A stretch of 64,000 nucleotides of DNA from Marinoscillum sp. 108 (GCF_902506655.1 NZ_LR734815.1:164340-228339), one strand, 5' to 3'. Counted from the first letter of the stretch, positions 1 through 9,326 are shown. Numbers and translations: made by a program. The notes: a model not told the origin generated them from the letters alone.

Positions 1-1754
1 TGGAGGCGCTGGAAATGTTGTCCAGACATTCTCAATACCACGTTTCTTACAATCCAGACAGGTTACCCAAAAAAGAGATTTACAGCACCTACCAAAGAGA
101 GTCCATTGAAACAATTCTCAAAGGTATTTTAGGAGCCGGGTTCAATTTCAAGGTTCATGGCAGCTATATTATCATTCAGGTAGATGTCTCTGAAAGCACC
201 TCTACCCCCATCCACATCAATGGTGAGGTTCTCGACGCAGTAACCGGAGAAAGACTTGCCAATACCAGAATTTACGAAGTGAGTAGACTTTCGGCCACAC
301 TTTCCAACGAAGATGGGTCTTACCACCTGGCCTCCAGGCCAGACGGAGACAAAATCACTTTGGCCATTAGTAAGGAAAATTATAAGGACACGGTAATTAC
401 AGTAGACAAAACCTATAGCGACTTCCTCAGTCTGCTTTTAGAACCTATTCATAAAACAGAAATCACCATCAACTCCATAAAACAAGCAGCAGGTCTGTTC
501 ATAGATAAAAGAGAAAAAAAACATACCGAAGACATCCCTTCAGGAGAAGACCGCTGGGCTCAACTTTCCCTTGTACCAGGAGCGAGCACTAATGGTCAGG
601 TTAGCAGTCAGGTCACCAACCACATCTCTTTGAACATCCTGGCGGGTTATGCCGGAGGGGTTGATGGCGTTGAATTGGGCATGTTTAATGCAAACCGTGG
701 ACAAGTCAGAGGCCTTCAGATTGCTGGTCTGGCCAACACTGCTGGCGGGGATATCGAGGGCCTTCAAATAGGTGGTGCATTCAACCTGAGTAAGTCCGAA
801 ATGAAGGGCTTTCAGGCCGCTCTAGGTGCCAATGCTGTTTCTGGATCGGCAATGGGGGTACAAATGGCTCTCGCGGCCAACTACTCTGCAGACCTCAGTG
901 GTCTGCAGGCATCCATGGGTGCGAATGTAGCGGAAGACGTCAGAGGTATGCAGGCGTCATGGGGCTATAATTTGGCCAGGGATACCCTTATGGGTATTCA
1001 AATGGCCTTGGGTGCCAATATGGCCAGCAACACCAGTGGAGCCCAGCTGGCCCTCGGCTACAATCATGCTCATGGAAAATTGACAGGAGCACAGCTTGGC
1101 AGTGTGATGAATTACACACATCATTCCCTACGGGGGATGCAAGCTACCTTGCTCTACAACCATGTGGGCGACACGCTCAAAGGCCTACAATTGGGAACCG
1201 TCAATTCTGCTTCTACATTAAAAGGAGTACAGGTAGGCCTGGTGAATATGGCCGAAAAAGTGGAATCCGGAACGATGTTCGGTCTGGTCAACCTGGCAAA
1301 AGGTGAAGTGATCGCTTTAGATATTGACTATAATGATGTCACCGAATTTAACATGTCATTCAAGTCTGGAGTCAAACATTTTTATACCATCATCACTTCT
1401 GGCATTAGCTATGAAAAGAATTTCTGGACTTCAGGTTTTGGCTTTGGAAGTCAACAAAACATTGCCAAATTTCTCTATATGGGAGTTGAATTAACTGGTC
1501 ACACGCTCCTCCCTTCCAATCAGCAGATTACCAGCGTTCCAATCAATGGTAGGTTCAATATTTCGCTCGGTGGGCAGATTACAGAGCGCATGTCTATCCA
1601 TGCCGGCCCGGTGCTTCACTACCTCTATTTCTATGGCATCAATGACCGATTCAACCCGATGGACTTAGTGGGTATCAACCCTCTATTGGAAAGGTCTAGT
1701 TCCAGGAATTCTCAAAAATTATGGCTGGGCTATCGCATTGGACTGAGAATTTGA
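1..1754 (+). CDS. STN-domain protein with LA_2272-type surface repeats (5' partial)
   Basis: The frame is open to the left edge. The codons before the first Met (position 15) continue the domain, so the true start and signal peptide probably lie outside the window. About residues 1-60 resemble the short N-terminal domain of secretins and TonB receptors (STN), ending in GSYIIIQ. Residues ~65-145 look like a carboxypeptidase-regulatory beta-sandwich (NGEVLDAVTGERL, SNEDGSYHL). Residues ~200-430 hold about ten ~22-residue repeats of the form G-[LM]-Q-x-A-x2-[AG]-x-N, typical of LA_2272-type surface repeats. The last ~150 residues look beta-rich, possibly outer-membrane strands. A cell-surface or outer-membrane location is inferred. 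The function is unknown. The domain combination is visible, but the family names are from memory of the motifs. Confidence 0.75.
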   Translation, partial: EALEMLSRHSQYHVSYNPDRLPKKEIYSTYQRESIETILKGILGAGFNFKVHGSYIIIQVDVSESTSTPIHINGEVLDAVTGERLANTRIYEVSRLSATLSNEDGSYHLASRPDGDKITLAISKENYKDTVITVDKTYSDFLSLLLEPIHKTEITINSIKQAAGLFIDKREKKHTEDIPSGEDRWAQLSLVPGASTNGQVSSQVTNHISLNILAGYAGGVDGVELGMFNANRGQVRGLQIAGLANTAGGDIEGLQIGGAFNLSKSEMKGFQAALGANAVSGSAMGVQMALAANYSADLSGLQASMGANVAEDVRGMQASWGYNLARDTLMGIQMALGANMASNTSGAQLALGYNHAHGKLTGAQLGSVMNYTHHSLRGMQATLLYNHVGDTLKGLQLGTVNSASTLKGVQVGLVNMAEKVESGTMFGLVNLAKGEVIALDIDYNDVTEFNMSFKSGVKHFYTIITSGISYEKNFWTSGFGFGSQQNIAKFLYMGVELTGHTLLPSNQQITSVPINGRFNISLGGQITERMSIHAGPVLHYLYFYGINDRFNPMDLVGINPLLERSSSRNSQKLWLGYRIGLRI

Positions 1755-1778
1755 AATTCAGGATATTTCAAACATAAA

Positions 1779-1808
1779 AAAGGGAAATGAAACGAATCAT
1801 TTCCCTTT
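1779..1808. terminator. Bidirectional terminator between convergent genes
   Basis: A perfect 12-bp stem (AAAGGGAAATGA / TCATTTCCCTTT) with a 6-nt loop lies between two convergent stop codons. The A-rich and T-rich flanks suit termination in both directions. Confidence 0.8.
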
Positions 1809-1838
1809 GGAATTCACCTAAACCAAAAAGTGAACCTC

Positions 1839-3173
1839 TTAAATATATTGGTTGATTATGTTTTCAAACAGCTCTTGCTTGCCACTCTGCAAAGGAATGT
1901 TATCCATGCCAGCGCCAATTTTCGCCAGATCTGTCAGTTTTAATTTTCCACCTTCAAAGGCCTTGCCATCTGCAGTACCAAAAGAAGCATATCGCTCTGC
2001 TTTCAGTTTGCTATAATCAGACTGAGTCAAAATGGCATCCGCTGTAATCAGTGCTCTGGCAAAAGCATCCATACCTCCTATGTGAGCATGGAAAATATCG
2101 GCCAGATCCGTAGAGTTTCTTCGGGTCTTCGCATCGAAGTTGATCCCTCCACCCTGTAGTCCACCTACTTCCAGGAATACCAGCATCATCTCAGTGAGTT
2201 CATTCAGGTTAGTCGGGAACTGATCTGTATCCCATCCATTCTGATAGTCGCCTCTGTTAGCGTCCATACTACCCAGTGCTCCGGCATTGGCTGCTATCTG
2301 CATCTCGTGCTGCATGGTATGCTGTGCCAGCGTAGCGTGATTCACTTCTAGATTCAGCTTGAAATCAGCCAACAAATCATACTCTCTGAGGAATCCCAGC
2401 ACAGTAGCCGCATCGAAATCATACTGATGCTTGGTAGGCTCCATGGGTTTAGGTTCAATAAAGAAATTACCTTTGAATCCCTGACTTCTTGCATAGTCTT
2501 TGGCCATATGCAGAAACTGCGCCAGGTGATCCAGTTCACTCTTCACATTGGTATTGAGCAGGCTCATGTAGCCTTCTCTCCCCCCCCAGAATACATAGTT
2601 TTCTCCACCGAGTTTGATAGTCGCGTCCAGTGCATTCTTCACCTGTGCTCCTGCATAGGCCACCACCTCAAAGTTTGGATTGGTTGCGGCTCCATTCATG
2701 TAGCGTGGATTGGAAAACAAGTTGGCCGTACCCCAAAGCAACTTAGTGCCGGCAGCGGCCTGTTTTTCTTTGGCATAATCCGTGATAAAATCAAGTCGCT
2801 TGGCAGACTCAGCCAGGGTATCCCCCTCCTCTATCAGGTCAAAATCATGGAAGCAATAGAATGGTGCTCCGATTTTAGAGATAAACTCAAAACCAGCATC
2901 CATTTTATCTTTGGCGCGCCGGTAAGCGTCTCCTGCTGTGCTCCATGGAAAATCTTTGGTGCCAGGACCAAATGGATCTCCACCGGTACCGCAGAAGGTG
3001 TGCCAGTAGGCAATTGCAAACCGGAAGTGTTCCTTCAGGGTTTTACCTGCCACTACTCTGTTTTCATCATAATATTTGAAAGCAAAGGGATTGTCTGATT
3101 CCTTTCCTTCAAAAGCGATCTTGCCGATTCCGCTGAAGTATTCCTTGTCTCCTAAAATAATTTGTTTGCTCAT
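1839..3173 (-). CDS. xylA: Xylose isomerase
   Basis: This cytosolic TIM-barrel enzyme converts D-xylose to D-xylulose using two divalent metal ions. At 444 residues it has the length of the long (class II) family. Visible signatures are the catalytic-base region FYCFHD (His109), the metal-site stretch [10 protein letters not shown] around residue 240, the conserved WGGREGY loop, and [14 protein letters not shown] near the C-terminus. It lies 4 nt downstream of xylB and is transcribed with it. The pair diverges from a Nudix-type regulator. A bidirectional terminator follows. Identification is firm. Confidence 0.97.
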   Translation of the reverse strand: MSKQIILGDKEYFSGIGKIAFEGKESDNPFAFKYYDENRVVAGKTLKEHFRFAIAYWHTFCGTGGDPFGPGTKDFPWSTAGDAYRRAKDKMDAGFEFISKIGAPFYCFHDFDLIEEGDTLAESAKRLDFITDYAKEKQAAAGTKLLWGTANLFSNPRYMNGAATNPNFEVVAYAGAQVKNALDATIKLGGENYVFWGGREGYMSLLNTNVKSELDHLAQFLHMAKDYARSQGFKGNFFIEPKPMEPTKHQYDFDAATVLGFLREYDLLADFKLNLEVNHATLAQHTMQHEMQIAANAGALGSMDANRGDYQNGWDTDQFPTNLNELTEMMLVFLEVGGLQGGGINFDAKTRRNSTDLADIFHAHIGGMDAFARALITADAILTQSDYSKLKAERYASFGTADGKAFEGGKLKLTDLAKIGAGMDNIPLQSGKQELFENIINQYI

Positions 3174-3177
3174 GTTT

Positions 3178-4668
3178 CTAGTCGTTTAAAAGTCTCTTTA
3201 AGTCACTTACCCAAGCCTGATAAGCATTGCTGTATTGTTGATATTCACTCGTGGTTGGTTCATAAATATTTATTGTGGCATCTCCACTCACCGCCTCTGC
3301 CAGGCTGGAAAAATGCCCTTGGGCAAAAGCAGCGCCTCTGGCGGCACCCACTGCTCCGGTAGTTTCTACCATCTCTATAGGGGCATCGGCCAAGGTGGCT
3401 ATTGTCTTACTGAAAATACCGGATTGAAACAGGTTGTCATTGCCCACCCTGAGCTTGGTAATATCCAAACCCAGTTCTTTCAATATCTCGATACCATAAA
3501 TAAATGAAAAGGCCACGCCCTCAAGAGCGGCTCTGTAAAAGTGCTCCTTCTTATGCCTGTTGAATTGTAGGTTATTCACCTGAGCACCAATGTTGCGGTT
3601 GCTGAGAATCCGCTCTGCCCCATTCCCAAAAGGAATTACCCGTAGCTGGTCAGCTCCGATAGGTACACGGGTCATTACCCGCTCCATATCAGTATACCCC
3701 AGTCCTTCCTCAGCCATCATCTGCTTGATATAACGGTACTGAATGCCAGCTCCGTTGATACAAAGTAGTACCCCTATTCGTGGATCTTCAGAAGTATGGT
3801 TGACATGGGCAAAACTATTGACCCGTGATTTGAGGTCATACACGGGCTTGTCCTTCACGCCATATACCACGCCAGAGGTACCTCCCGTGGCTGCTACTTC
3901 TCCGGGATTGATCACCCCAAGAGCAAGCGCGTTATTTGGCTGATCACCAGCCCGATAACCAATGCCAATGCCCGGCTTCAAACCTATCTCCCTTGCTGCA
4001 GTGACCGAAAGCCTTCCCTGATCCCCAAAAGTTGGGACAATCCTGGGGATGACCTCCTGATCAAAGCCTAAATGATCCATGAGAAATCCGGCCACTTCGT
4101 TATTTTGAAAGTCCCAAAAAATACCTTCGGACAAACCTGAAACAGTCGTGGTGGTTTCCCCTGTGAGTTTCAGTGCTATATAATCTCCCGGCAAGAGGAT
4201 CTTGTGAATCTTTGCATATAATTCGGGTTCGTTTTCGCGCACCCATTTCAGCTTGGACGCGGTGAAATTACCCGGCGCATTAAGTAAATGCTTGTGACAC
4301 TTTTCTTCTCCAATACCCTGAAAAGCCTCCTCCCCAATCTCCACTGCACGGCTGTCGCACCAGATAATGGCCGGCCTCAGCACCTCGTGATCTTTATCTA
4401 CGAGGACCAGCCCATGCATCTGATAAGAAATACCAATGCCCGCTACCTCCATCGGATGGATTCGTGCTGAATTCAATGCTTTTTGAGTGGCGGCACATGC
4501 ATTTTTCCACCAGACATCCGGCTGCTGCTCAGCCCAGCCCACCTGCTCACTGATCATATCCATCTCTGTTTCAGGATATTGAGCTACGGCTACTTGCTTG
4601 TTCGTGGCGCCATCTACCAGAGCGGCCTTGATCGAAGAACTTCCTATATCTAAACCTAAAAAGTACAT
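3178..4668 (-). CDS. xylB: Xylulokinase (FGGY family)
   Basis: This enzyme phosphorylates D-xylulose to D-xylulose 5-phosphate, the step after xylose isomerase. At 496 residues it has the usual FGGY length. The N-terminal phosphate-binding motif is [12 protein letters not shown]. The catalytic Asp lies in [13 protein letters not shown] near residue 240, followed by the ATP-domain motif [10 protein letters not shown]. It is first in the xylB-xylA pair and starts 29 nt from the edge of a strong palindrome that probably binds the divergently encoded regulator. Xylulose specificity rests on the xylA partner as well as on family resemblance. Confidence 0.95.
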   Translation of the reverse strand: MYFLGLDIGSSSIKAALVDGATNKQVAVAQYPETEMDMISEQVGWAEQQPDVWWKNACAATQKALNSARIHPMEVAGIGISYQMHGLVLVDKDHEVLRPAIIWCDSRAVEIGEEAFQGIGEEKCHKHLLNAPGNFTASKLKWVRENEPELYAKIHKILLPGDYIALKLTGETTTTVSGLSEGIFWDFQNNEVAGFLMDHLGFDQEVIPRIVPTFGDQGRLSVTAAREIGLKPGIGIGYRAGDQPNNALALGVINPGEVAATGGTSGVVYGVKDKPVYDLKSRVNSFAHVNHTSEDPRIGVLLCINGAGIQYRYIKQMMAEEGLGYTDMERVMTRVPIGADQLRVIPFGNGAERILSNRNIGAQVNNLQFNRHKKEHFYRAALEGVAFSFIYGIEILKELGLDITKLRVGNDNLFQSGIFSKTIATLADAPIEMVETTGAVGAARGAAFAQGHFSSLAEAVSGDATINIYEPTTSEYQQYSNAYQAWVSDLKRLLND

Positions 4669-4682
4669 TTTCTATGAATTTG

Positions 4683-4747
4683 AAAATAAAGATAGTGCTT
4701 ATAGTCACAATGACCATAAGTATTGGAAAATATTTTATCTTTATTTT
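4683..4747. promoter_or_regulatory. Divergent xyl promoter region with mirrored arms
   Basis: The 101-bp space between xylB and the Nudix regulator contains a perfect 12-bp inverted pair: AAAATAAAGATA at 4683-4694 and TATCTTTATTTT at 4736-4747. Each arm sits just upstream of one of the two divergent genes (14 and 22 nt from the start codons), with the central palindrome between them. Their AT-rich sequence and placement suggest mirrored promoter -7 regions or second regulator sites. This is inference from layout. Confidence 0.5.
4698..4720. promoter_or_regulatory. Palindromic operator, probably for the Nudix-type xylose regulator
   Basis: Arms CTTATAGTCA and TGACCATAAG form a 10-bp inverted repeat with one mismatch around a 3-nt centre. 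It lies in the intergenic space shared by xylB and the regulator gene, as expected for an autoregulated sugar operon. Operators of Nudix-derived sugar regulators in Bacteroidota are long palindromes of this kind. Confidence 0.7.
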
Positions 4748-4769
4748 GGCAAAAGCTTAAAATCACGAC

Positions 4770-5447
4770 ATGGCAGAACATATCATGGAAGACCTTTCTA
4801 TTGACTGTGTGATCTTTGGATTCACTGATGAACTCAAAGTGCTCCTGGTCAAGCATGGAGAAGGGATTAGCAAAGGCAAGTGGGCATTGCCCGGGGGGTG
4901 GATCACCTATGAGGAGTCTCTGGATGCAGCAGCTAACAGAATTCTTTATCTCCTCACAGGTGTGAATAATCTATTTCTGGAGCAGTTGAAGGCTTTCGGA
5001 TCGGTGGATCGTTTCCCAACCAAGCGGGTGGTGACTGTGGGTTATTATACATTGATTAAAGACACTGACTATGATGTGGTGGCTGGCTACACCGCCTCAG
5101 ACGTGCAGTGGTTTTCTCTGAATGAAGTGCCAGAGCTGCCTTATGACCATGACGAAATCCTCACCTATGCGCTGGATCAGCTCAAAAGCCGGGTGAAGCA
5201 GGAGCCCATTGGGTTCAACCTCCTGCCGGAGAAGTTTACACTACTGCAGCTGCAAAATCTGTATGAATCCATCCTGCAGATCAAACTGGACAAGCCCAAC
5301 TTCCGCCGAAAAATTCTGGGTATGAAGCTCATCGTAGACCTGGGCGAAAAGCAAAACAATGTATCCCACCGTGCGGCCAAGCTCTATAAGTTTGATCAGG
5401 AGGTGTACCAGGCCCTAAAAGAGCACAAGTTTGTGTTGGATTTATGA
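4770..5447 (+). CDS. Nudix-domain / winged-helix transcriptional regulator of xylose use
   Basis: Residues ~8-145 form a Nudix fold (SIDCVIFGF, KGKWALPGGW) and residues ~150-225 a winged-helix DNA-binding region. This is the architecture of NrtR- and AraR-type regulators known in Bacteroidota. The Nudix box (about residues 42-64) is degenerate: where catalytic family members have R-E-x2-E-E, this protein has NRILYLL. It has therefore probably lost hydrolase activity and senses a sugar or sugar phosphate instead. Divergent orientation from xylB-xylA and the palindrome between them make it the likely xylose regulator. Whether it represses or activates is not visible. A second possible start is Met6. 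Confidence 0.88.
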   Translation: MAEHIMEDLSIDCVIFGFTDELKVLLVKHGEGISKGKWALPGGWITYEESLDAAANRILYLLTGVNNLFLEQLKAFGSVDRFPTKRVVTVGYYTLIKDTDYDVVAGYTASDVQWFSLNEVPELPYDHDEILTYALDQLKSRVKQEPIGFNLLPEKFTLLQLQNLYESILQIKLDKPNFRRKILGMKLIVDLGEKQNNVSHRAAKLYKFDQEVYQALKEHKFVLDL

Positions 5448-5515
5448 GGTATATTATCTATTTCCTAGATTAAAATTTAATTATAAATCGTTACTCTGTA
5501 AAAAAGACAATCGAC

Positions 5516-5728
5516 ATGGATATTCAAGCAGAAAAATACTCCCTTATTGAATACATCAGCCAGATTGCAGACATAACGCTTGTAGAAAAACTTAAGCAAT
5601 TTGTAAAAGCTAATGAGCAAGATTTTTGGAATGACCTTACTTTATGTCCAACATCGATAATTGAGATGATTAAAAGTAGGGTCTTTTTATCATCAACAGC
5701 TCGACACCCTTCAAAAACTAAACACTAA
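5516..5728 (+). pseudogene. Remnant of a small antitoxin-like (addiction module) protein
   Basis: The first ~42 residues (starting MDIQAEKYSLIEYISQ, then IVEKL-type and EQDFWNDL) resemble the N-terminal half of short Bacteroidota addiction-module antitoxins, usually 70-80 residues and paired with a RelE/ParE-type toxin. After residue ~42 the sequence no longer fits the family. In the +1 frame from about 5679 an open stretch continues (containing KKPYRLVVLRDLF), which may be part of the debris. No toxin follows. Family assignment is by resemblance only, and a short intact protein of unknown function is the alternative. Confidence 0.4.
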
Positions 5729-5779
5729 GAAACCCTACCGTCTTGTGGTCTTGCGCGACCTATTCAATATAGACAGATT

Positions 5780-5819
5780 TTTTCTTCGGACTTGTAGCCT
5801 CCTCGCAATGAGTGATCTG
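5780..5819 (+). repeat. Degenerate copy of the REP-like repeat found at 44.8-45.8 kb
   Basis: The stretch containing TTCTTCGG, then CCTCCTCGCAATGAGTG and CTG matches the 3' half of the GGATTGCTTCGG...CTCGCAATGACG repeat that occurs seven times around the GIY-YIG gene. The 5' part is eroded. It lies directly behind the broken antitoxin-like gene. Confidence 0.45.
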
Positions 5820-5838
5820 CCTTTTTTAGATGCGAGAA

Positions 5839-6189
5839 TCACTCCCTGATCTCCCAGTTGAGGTAATAACTGGCCTTCTGAGCACCTGCCTCGTTGCGCA
5901 TGAGAAGTTCGGTGTAATTTCCCGGATCAAGGTTTTTGAAATCCAAATGAAAATTTCCCAGGTGATCGTTTTTGCTGGTCACGTCATATTCCCACAACTC
6001 AAGCTTCATCCTTCCCGGTCCTTTGATGTTGAATTTCAGTCCGAGGGGCAGTATCTCGTCCACATCGATCTTGAGGTATTTCTTATTCTGTGGCCAAATT
6101 TTCTTGCCCTGAAGCATGAGATAGATCTCGTCCTTGTCAGATTCTTCGGGGATTTCACAAACAATGGAGGATAGTATTAATGTTGGCAT
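5839..6189 (-). CDS. Small C2-like beta protein, function unknown
   Basis: This 116-residue protein has no signal peptide. The pattern MKLELWEYDVTSKNDHLGNFHLDF resembles the strand-loop-strand part of C2-type calcium/lipid-binding domains (L-x-L-W-E-x-D, then ND-x-[IL]-G). Earlier residues contain DKDEIYLMLQGKKIWP. Only one Asp of a canonical calcium loop is obvious, so calcium binding is uncertain. It stands alone between the antitoxin remnant and a repeat cluster. I do not recognise a named family. Confidence 0.65.
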   Translation of the reverse strand: MPTLILSSIVCEIPEESDKDEIYLMLQGKKIWPQNKKYLKIDVDEILPLGLKFNIKGPGRMKLELWEYDVTSKNDHLGNFHLDFKNLDPGNYTELLMRNEAGAQKASYYLNWEIRE

Positions 6190-6314
6190 ATGCGGTGTTT
6201 TGATTGAGCCAAGATAACTTATGAGTTTCTAATATATTCCATTTTAAATAAATCTTCTTTCCCTTCACGTGAGTCTAGAACAATTTTATGGAGTGTAAAG
6301 AGATATCTTGCTGG
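6190..6314. other. Intergenic lead-in to the repeat cluster
   Basis: AT-rich sequence upstream of the C2-like gene, which reads leftward, so its promoter should lie here. I see no further gene. Confidence 0.5.
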
Positions 6315-7020
6315 AACATGTCGCTCCGCTGGAGCTGTTTGTTTTAAATTAGAAACCTATCTATTCAGATTGGGCACCTCTGGTGCCCCCCATAGCTACT
6401 AGCTACGGAATTCTCATAAAACATATCGCTCCTACGGAGCTGCCTCTTTTATATGAAACGTAGCTATTGACATTTGACACCTCTGGTGTCGTTCATGATT
6501 TAGTCGATGGATTGGGGAGAAAAAACTTTTCGGTTCTACTTATCTAAATACTGGCTCTATAGGAGTCGAATCTCCATAGCAATATGGTCCAGGACATACA
6601 AGCTGCGTAGCTGCGAAACCCTCTTCGAAACATGTCCCTCCTACCGAGCTGTTTGTTTTAAATTCAGAAACCTAATCTATTCAGATTGGGCACCTCTGGT
6701 GCCCCCCATAGCTACTAGCTACGAAATTCTCATAAAACATATCGCTCCTACGGAGCTGCCTCTTTTATATGAAACGTAGCTATTGACATTTGACACCTCT
6801 GGTGTCGTTCATGATTTTTGGTTAACCGAATGTTGAGCAGAATCCCTTCGGTTCTACCATTTAAATACTGGCTCCATAGGAGCTGAATATTCATAGCAAT
6901 AAGGTCCAGGACATAAAAGCTGCGTAGCTGCGAAATCCTCATATAAACATGTCGCTCCGCTGGAGCTACCTGTTTTATTTATCTGTCTATCTATTGATAT
7001 TGAGCACCTCCGGTGCATAA
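6315..7020. repeat. ~315-bp hairpin-rich tandem repeat, about 2.3 copies
   Basis: Copies begin with AACATG at 6315, 6629 and 6946, giving periods of 314 and 317 bp; the third copy is cut off near 7020. Each full copy carries a series of short palindromes separated by AT-rich linkers. These are GCTCC-n3-GGAGC (6323-6335, and 6428-6440), GGGCACC-TCT-GGTGCCC (6372-6388), GACACC-TCT-GGTGTC (6476-6490), a GGCTC-type hairpin, and AGCTGCGTAGCTGCG. Copies 1 and 2 are nearly identical through the GGGCACC to GGTGTC section. No gene is supported here; the short open frames are by-products of the palindromes. Confidence 0.85.
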
Positions 7021-7026
7021 ATGACA

Positions 7027-7791
7027 TCATTCTCCTATTTCTCTATTGATTATCGAGAGCAAATCCTCTGTGATCTGCGTCATTTCTTCCAGCTGTCCAT
7101 TCATTTTGGATAACTCCAGAATAGCCATCAAAAAACCGTTTTTGACCCTGGTATCCACGAAAAATGTACCGTAATTCTCTCGGGAAAGTTCCACATCCTG
7201 GCCGATGTGCATTTTCAGCGTGGGATGCAGGTCCATAATACTGTAAATAGGTTTGTATATGATCTCCTCAGAATCAAAGCGAAAGTGATCTTCTTCAGCT
7301 TTTGTCTGTTTGTATAAGGATTCTAGATTAAGCAAAAGGGATTTGATACTGTCGTTGGAAATAATGGTGAGATTCCCAGAGTACATAAGCTCTTCAAAAG
7401 TGTAGTTAATTTGATAAAACCTACGCCAATCGTAAATCCTGATGCAGTCTTCATTGAAAGCATACCAGTCATCAATGGGCTTCCCTTCCAGATGAGCTAC
7501 TACATTCTGTGCTGAAATAATGCATGCTTTCCGTTGAGTCAGGAATGCTTCCATATGTGCAATGTTATTCACCAAGTCTTGTTTGATGTTGCTCAGGTAA
7601 TGAATTTCCCTATCCCGCTCTTTTCTAGCCTCATTAAGCCCATCAATCTGGATGGCAACGAGAATTCCAACAATGACGAGTATGATTTCACCAATGGCAT
7701 ATAGCAGGTAGCTTTTTACTTTGCTACCGGTTTTGTCAGTAGAGAGGTCTCCCATAAGATTTCGGCGGATTTTACGAAGGAAAAAAAGCAT
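7027..7791 (-). CDS. DUF6090 family membrane protein
   Basis: The N-terminus (MLFFLRKIRRNLM, then AIGEIILVIVGILVAIQI at about residues 31-48) is the hallmark of DUF6090, a Bacteroidota family with one N-terminal transmembrane helix and a ~200-residue, mostly helical domain of unknown function. At 254 residues the length is normal. It is monocistronic, with the hairpin-rich tandem repeat directly at its 3' end. The gntP gene further upstream reads the same way. Confidence 0.85.
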   Translation of the reverse strand: MLFFLRKIRRNLMGDLSTDKTGSKVKSYLLYAIGEIILVIVGILVAIQIDGLNEARKERDREIHYLSNIKQDLVNNIAHMEAFLTQRKACIISAQNVVAHLEGKPIDDWYAFNEDCIRIYDWRRFYQINYTFEELMYSGNLTIISNDSIKSLLLNLESLYKQTKAEEDHFRFDSEEIIYKPIYSIMDLHPTLKMHIGQDVELSRENYGTFFVDTRVKNGFLMAILELSKMNGQLEEMTQITEDLLSIINREIGE

Positions 7792-7870
7792 ATTACCTAA
7801 AAGCGTGGTTATGAATGATGTGAAATTTAATCAAATAAAGCTTTACAAAACATGCTACTCCTCTACTGAA

Positions 7871-9184
7871 TCAAATGATCAAATCCAGGATCATTACACC
7901 AATCAATCCAACCACTGACACGATGGTCTCCATGACCGACCAAGACCTGATGGTATCCTTAATGCTGAGATTGAAATACTCTTTGTACATCCAAAAGCCA
8001 CTGTCGTTGACATGCGAAAAAAGTAAGCTACCAGCGCCCACAGAAAGAACCATCAGATTAGGATCTACATCCACCTGGCCCATCACAGGAGCCAGAATAC
8101 CCGCTGCAGTAAGCCCCGCCACTGTGGCCGACCCAATACATACCCTGATGATGGCCGCAATCAACCAACCAAGCACCAAAGGATGAATGTTCATATCTTG
8201 CAACCCTGATACCAATTCTATACTTACTCCACTCACCACAAAAACCTGTTTGAGTGCTCCGGCACCAGCCACGATCAATAGGATCGGCGAAATGTCCTTG
8301 ATGGCATCCGTATAAAACTCCATCACACCTTTCATACCATAGCCTTGCTGAAGTCCTATAGAATAGGTGGCATAGGCCAGCGCCAGAATCATGACAATGG
8401 AAGGATCTCCAATAAACCCTATGATTTGCCCGGCCAATCCTGCGGGCGCCCAAAAGAGCTGTACCAAAGCAGCACCGCCCAATAAAAATACTGGTAGAAG
8501 GGCGGAAAAGAAGCTATTAAAAGCACCTGGCAACTGATCCTCTGGCTTAGCCTCGGCCTGAAATGTCTTGAGTGGTTTGGCCTCAATATTTCGAAGTGTC
8601 TTGGCAAATACGGGGCCAGCGAGTATAATGGCCGGCACTGCCAGACAAAACCCATAAATAAGGGTAAGTCCCATGTCGGCATTCAGCTGCCCTACAAGTG
8701 CCGTAGGTGACGGGTGGGGTGGCAGAAAACCATGCGTGACGGATAGGGCAGCCAGCATGGGAATCCCTATATAAACTGCTTTGATTTTGAACTGATAGCT
8801 CACTGAGAAAATCAATGGCACCAACAGCACAAAGCCCACATTGTAAAAAAGTGGAATCCCCACCACAAAGCCGGTGGTCATCAGTGCCCATTGAATCTTC
8901 TTTTCACCAAAAACACTCATCAGCACATTGGTGATCTTCTGAGCCGCACCTGTTTCCGCCACGAGTTTACCCAGCATCGCCCCCAACACGATCACAATGA
9001 CAAGCCCTCCAAGCATTCCTCCTATCCCTTGCTCCACAATGGTGGTCACTTCCTGGAGCGGAACACCCAGAAGCAAGCCTGTGAGAATGGATACAATAAT
9101 AAAAGCAAGAAAAGGATTAAGCCTGGCCCAGGTGATTAATAGCACCAGAATGACAATACAAAGAAGGATAATTAACAAAGACAT
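7871..9184 (-). CDS. Gluconate:H+ symporter, GntP family
   Basis: This inner-membrane permease of 437 residues has about 12-14 hydrophobic segments. GntP-family motifs include GIGGMLGGLVIVIVLGAMLG, VGIPLFYNVGFVLLVPL, and HGFLPPHPSPTA. The start is placed at MSLLIILL (9184), because the 16 residues before it are hydrophilic and non-conserved and a frame beginning at 9232 would add them. Likely substrates are gluconate or a related sugar acid. A LacI-type operator-like palindrome lies 143 bp upstream at 9327-9340. No gluconate kinase is next to it. Confidence 0.9.
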   Translation of the reverse strand: MSLLIILLCIVILVLLITWARLNPFLAFIIVSILTGLLLGVPLQEVTTIVEQGIGGMLGGLVIVIVLGAMLGKLVAETGAAQKITNVLMSVFGEKKIQWALMTTGFVVGIPLFYNVGFVLLVPLIFSVSYQFKIKAVYIGIPMLAALSVTHGFLPPHPSPTALVGQLNADMGLTLIYGFCLAVPAIILAGPVFAKTLRNIEAKPLKTFQAEAKPEDQLPGAFNSFFSALLPVFLLGGAALVQLFWAPAGLAGQIIGFIGDPSIVMILALAYATYSIGLQQGYGMKGVMEFYTDAIKDISPILLIVAGAGALKQVFVVSGVSIELVSGLQDMNIHPLVLGWLIAAIIRVCIGSATVAGLTAAGILAPVMGQVDVDPNLMVLSVGAGSLLFSHVNDSGFWMYKEYFNLSIKDTIRSWSVMETIVSVVGLIGVMILDLII

Positions 9185-9326
9185 TTTTCGGGACGGTTGA
9201 TTAAATTGTTCGTAAGAAATAGCGCACACCAACCCTCAGGCGGAATAGATTCAAACAGATTTTGCTAAAAAATATGACCGAAGGGAATGATGCAAAAAAC
9301 ACTAAGATATCACTATCTAAAAAGAA

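Noticed and set aside
2427..3098. 223-codon frame antisense to xylA
   Set aside because: Shadow frame of a strongly conserved gene; no domain.
6507..6942. Short frames on both strands inside the tandem array
   Set aside because: They follow the palindromes and change frame between copies, so they are not protein-coding.
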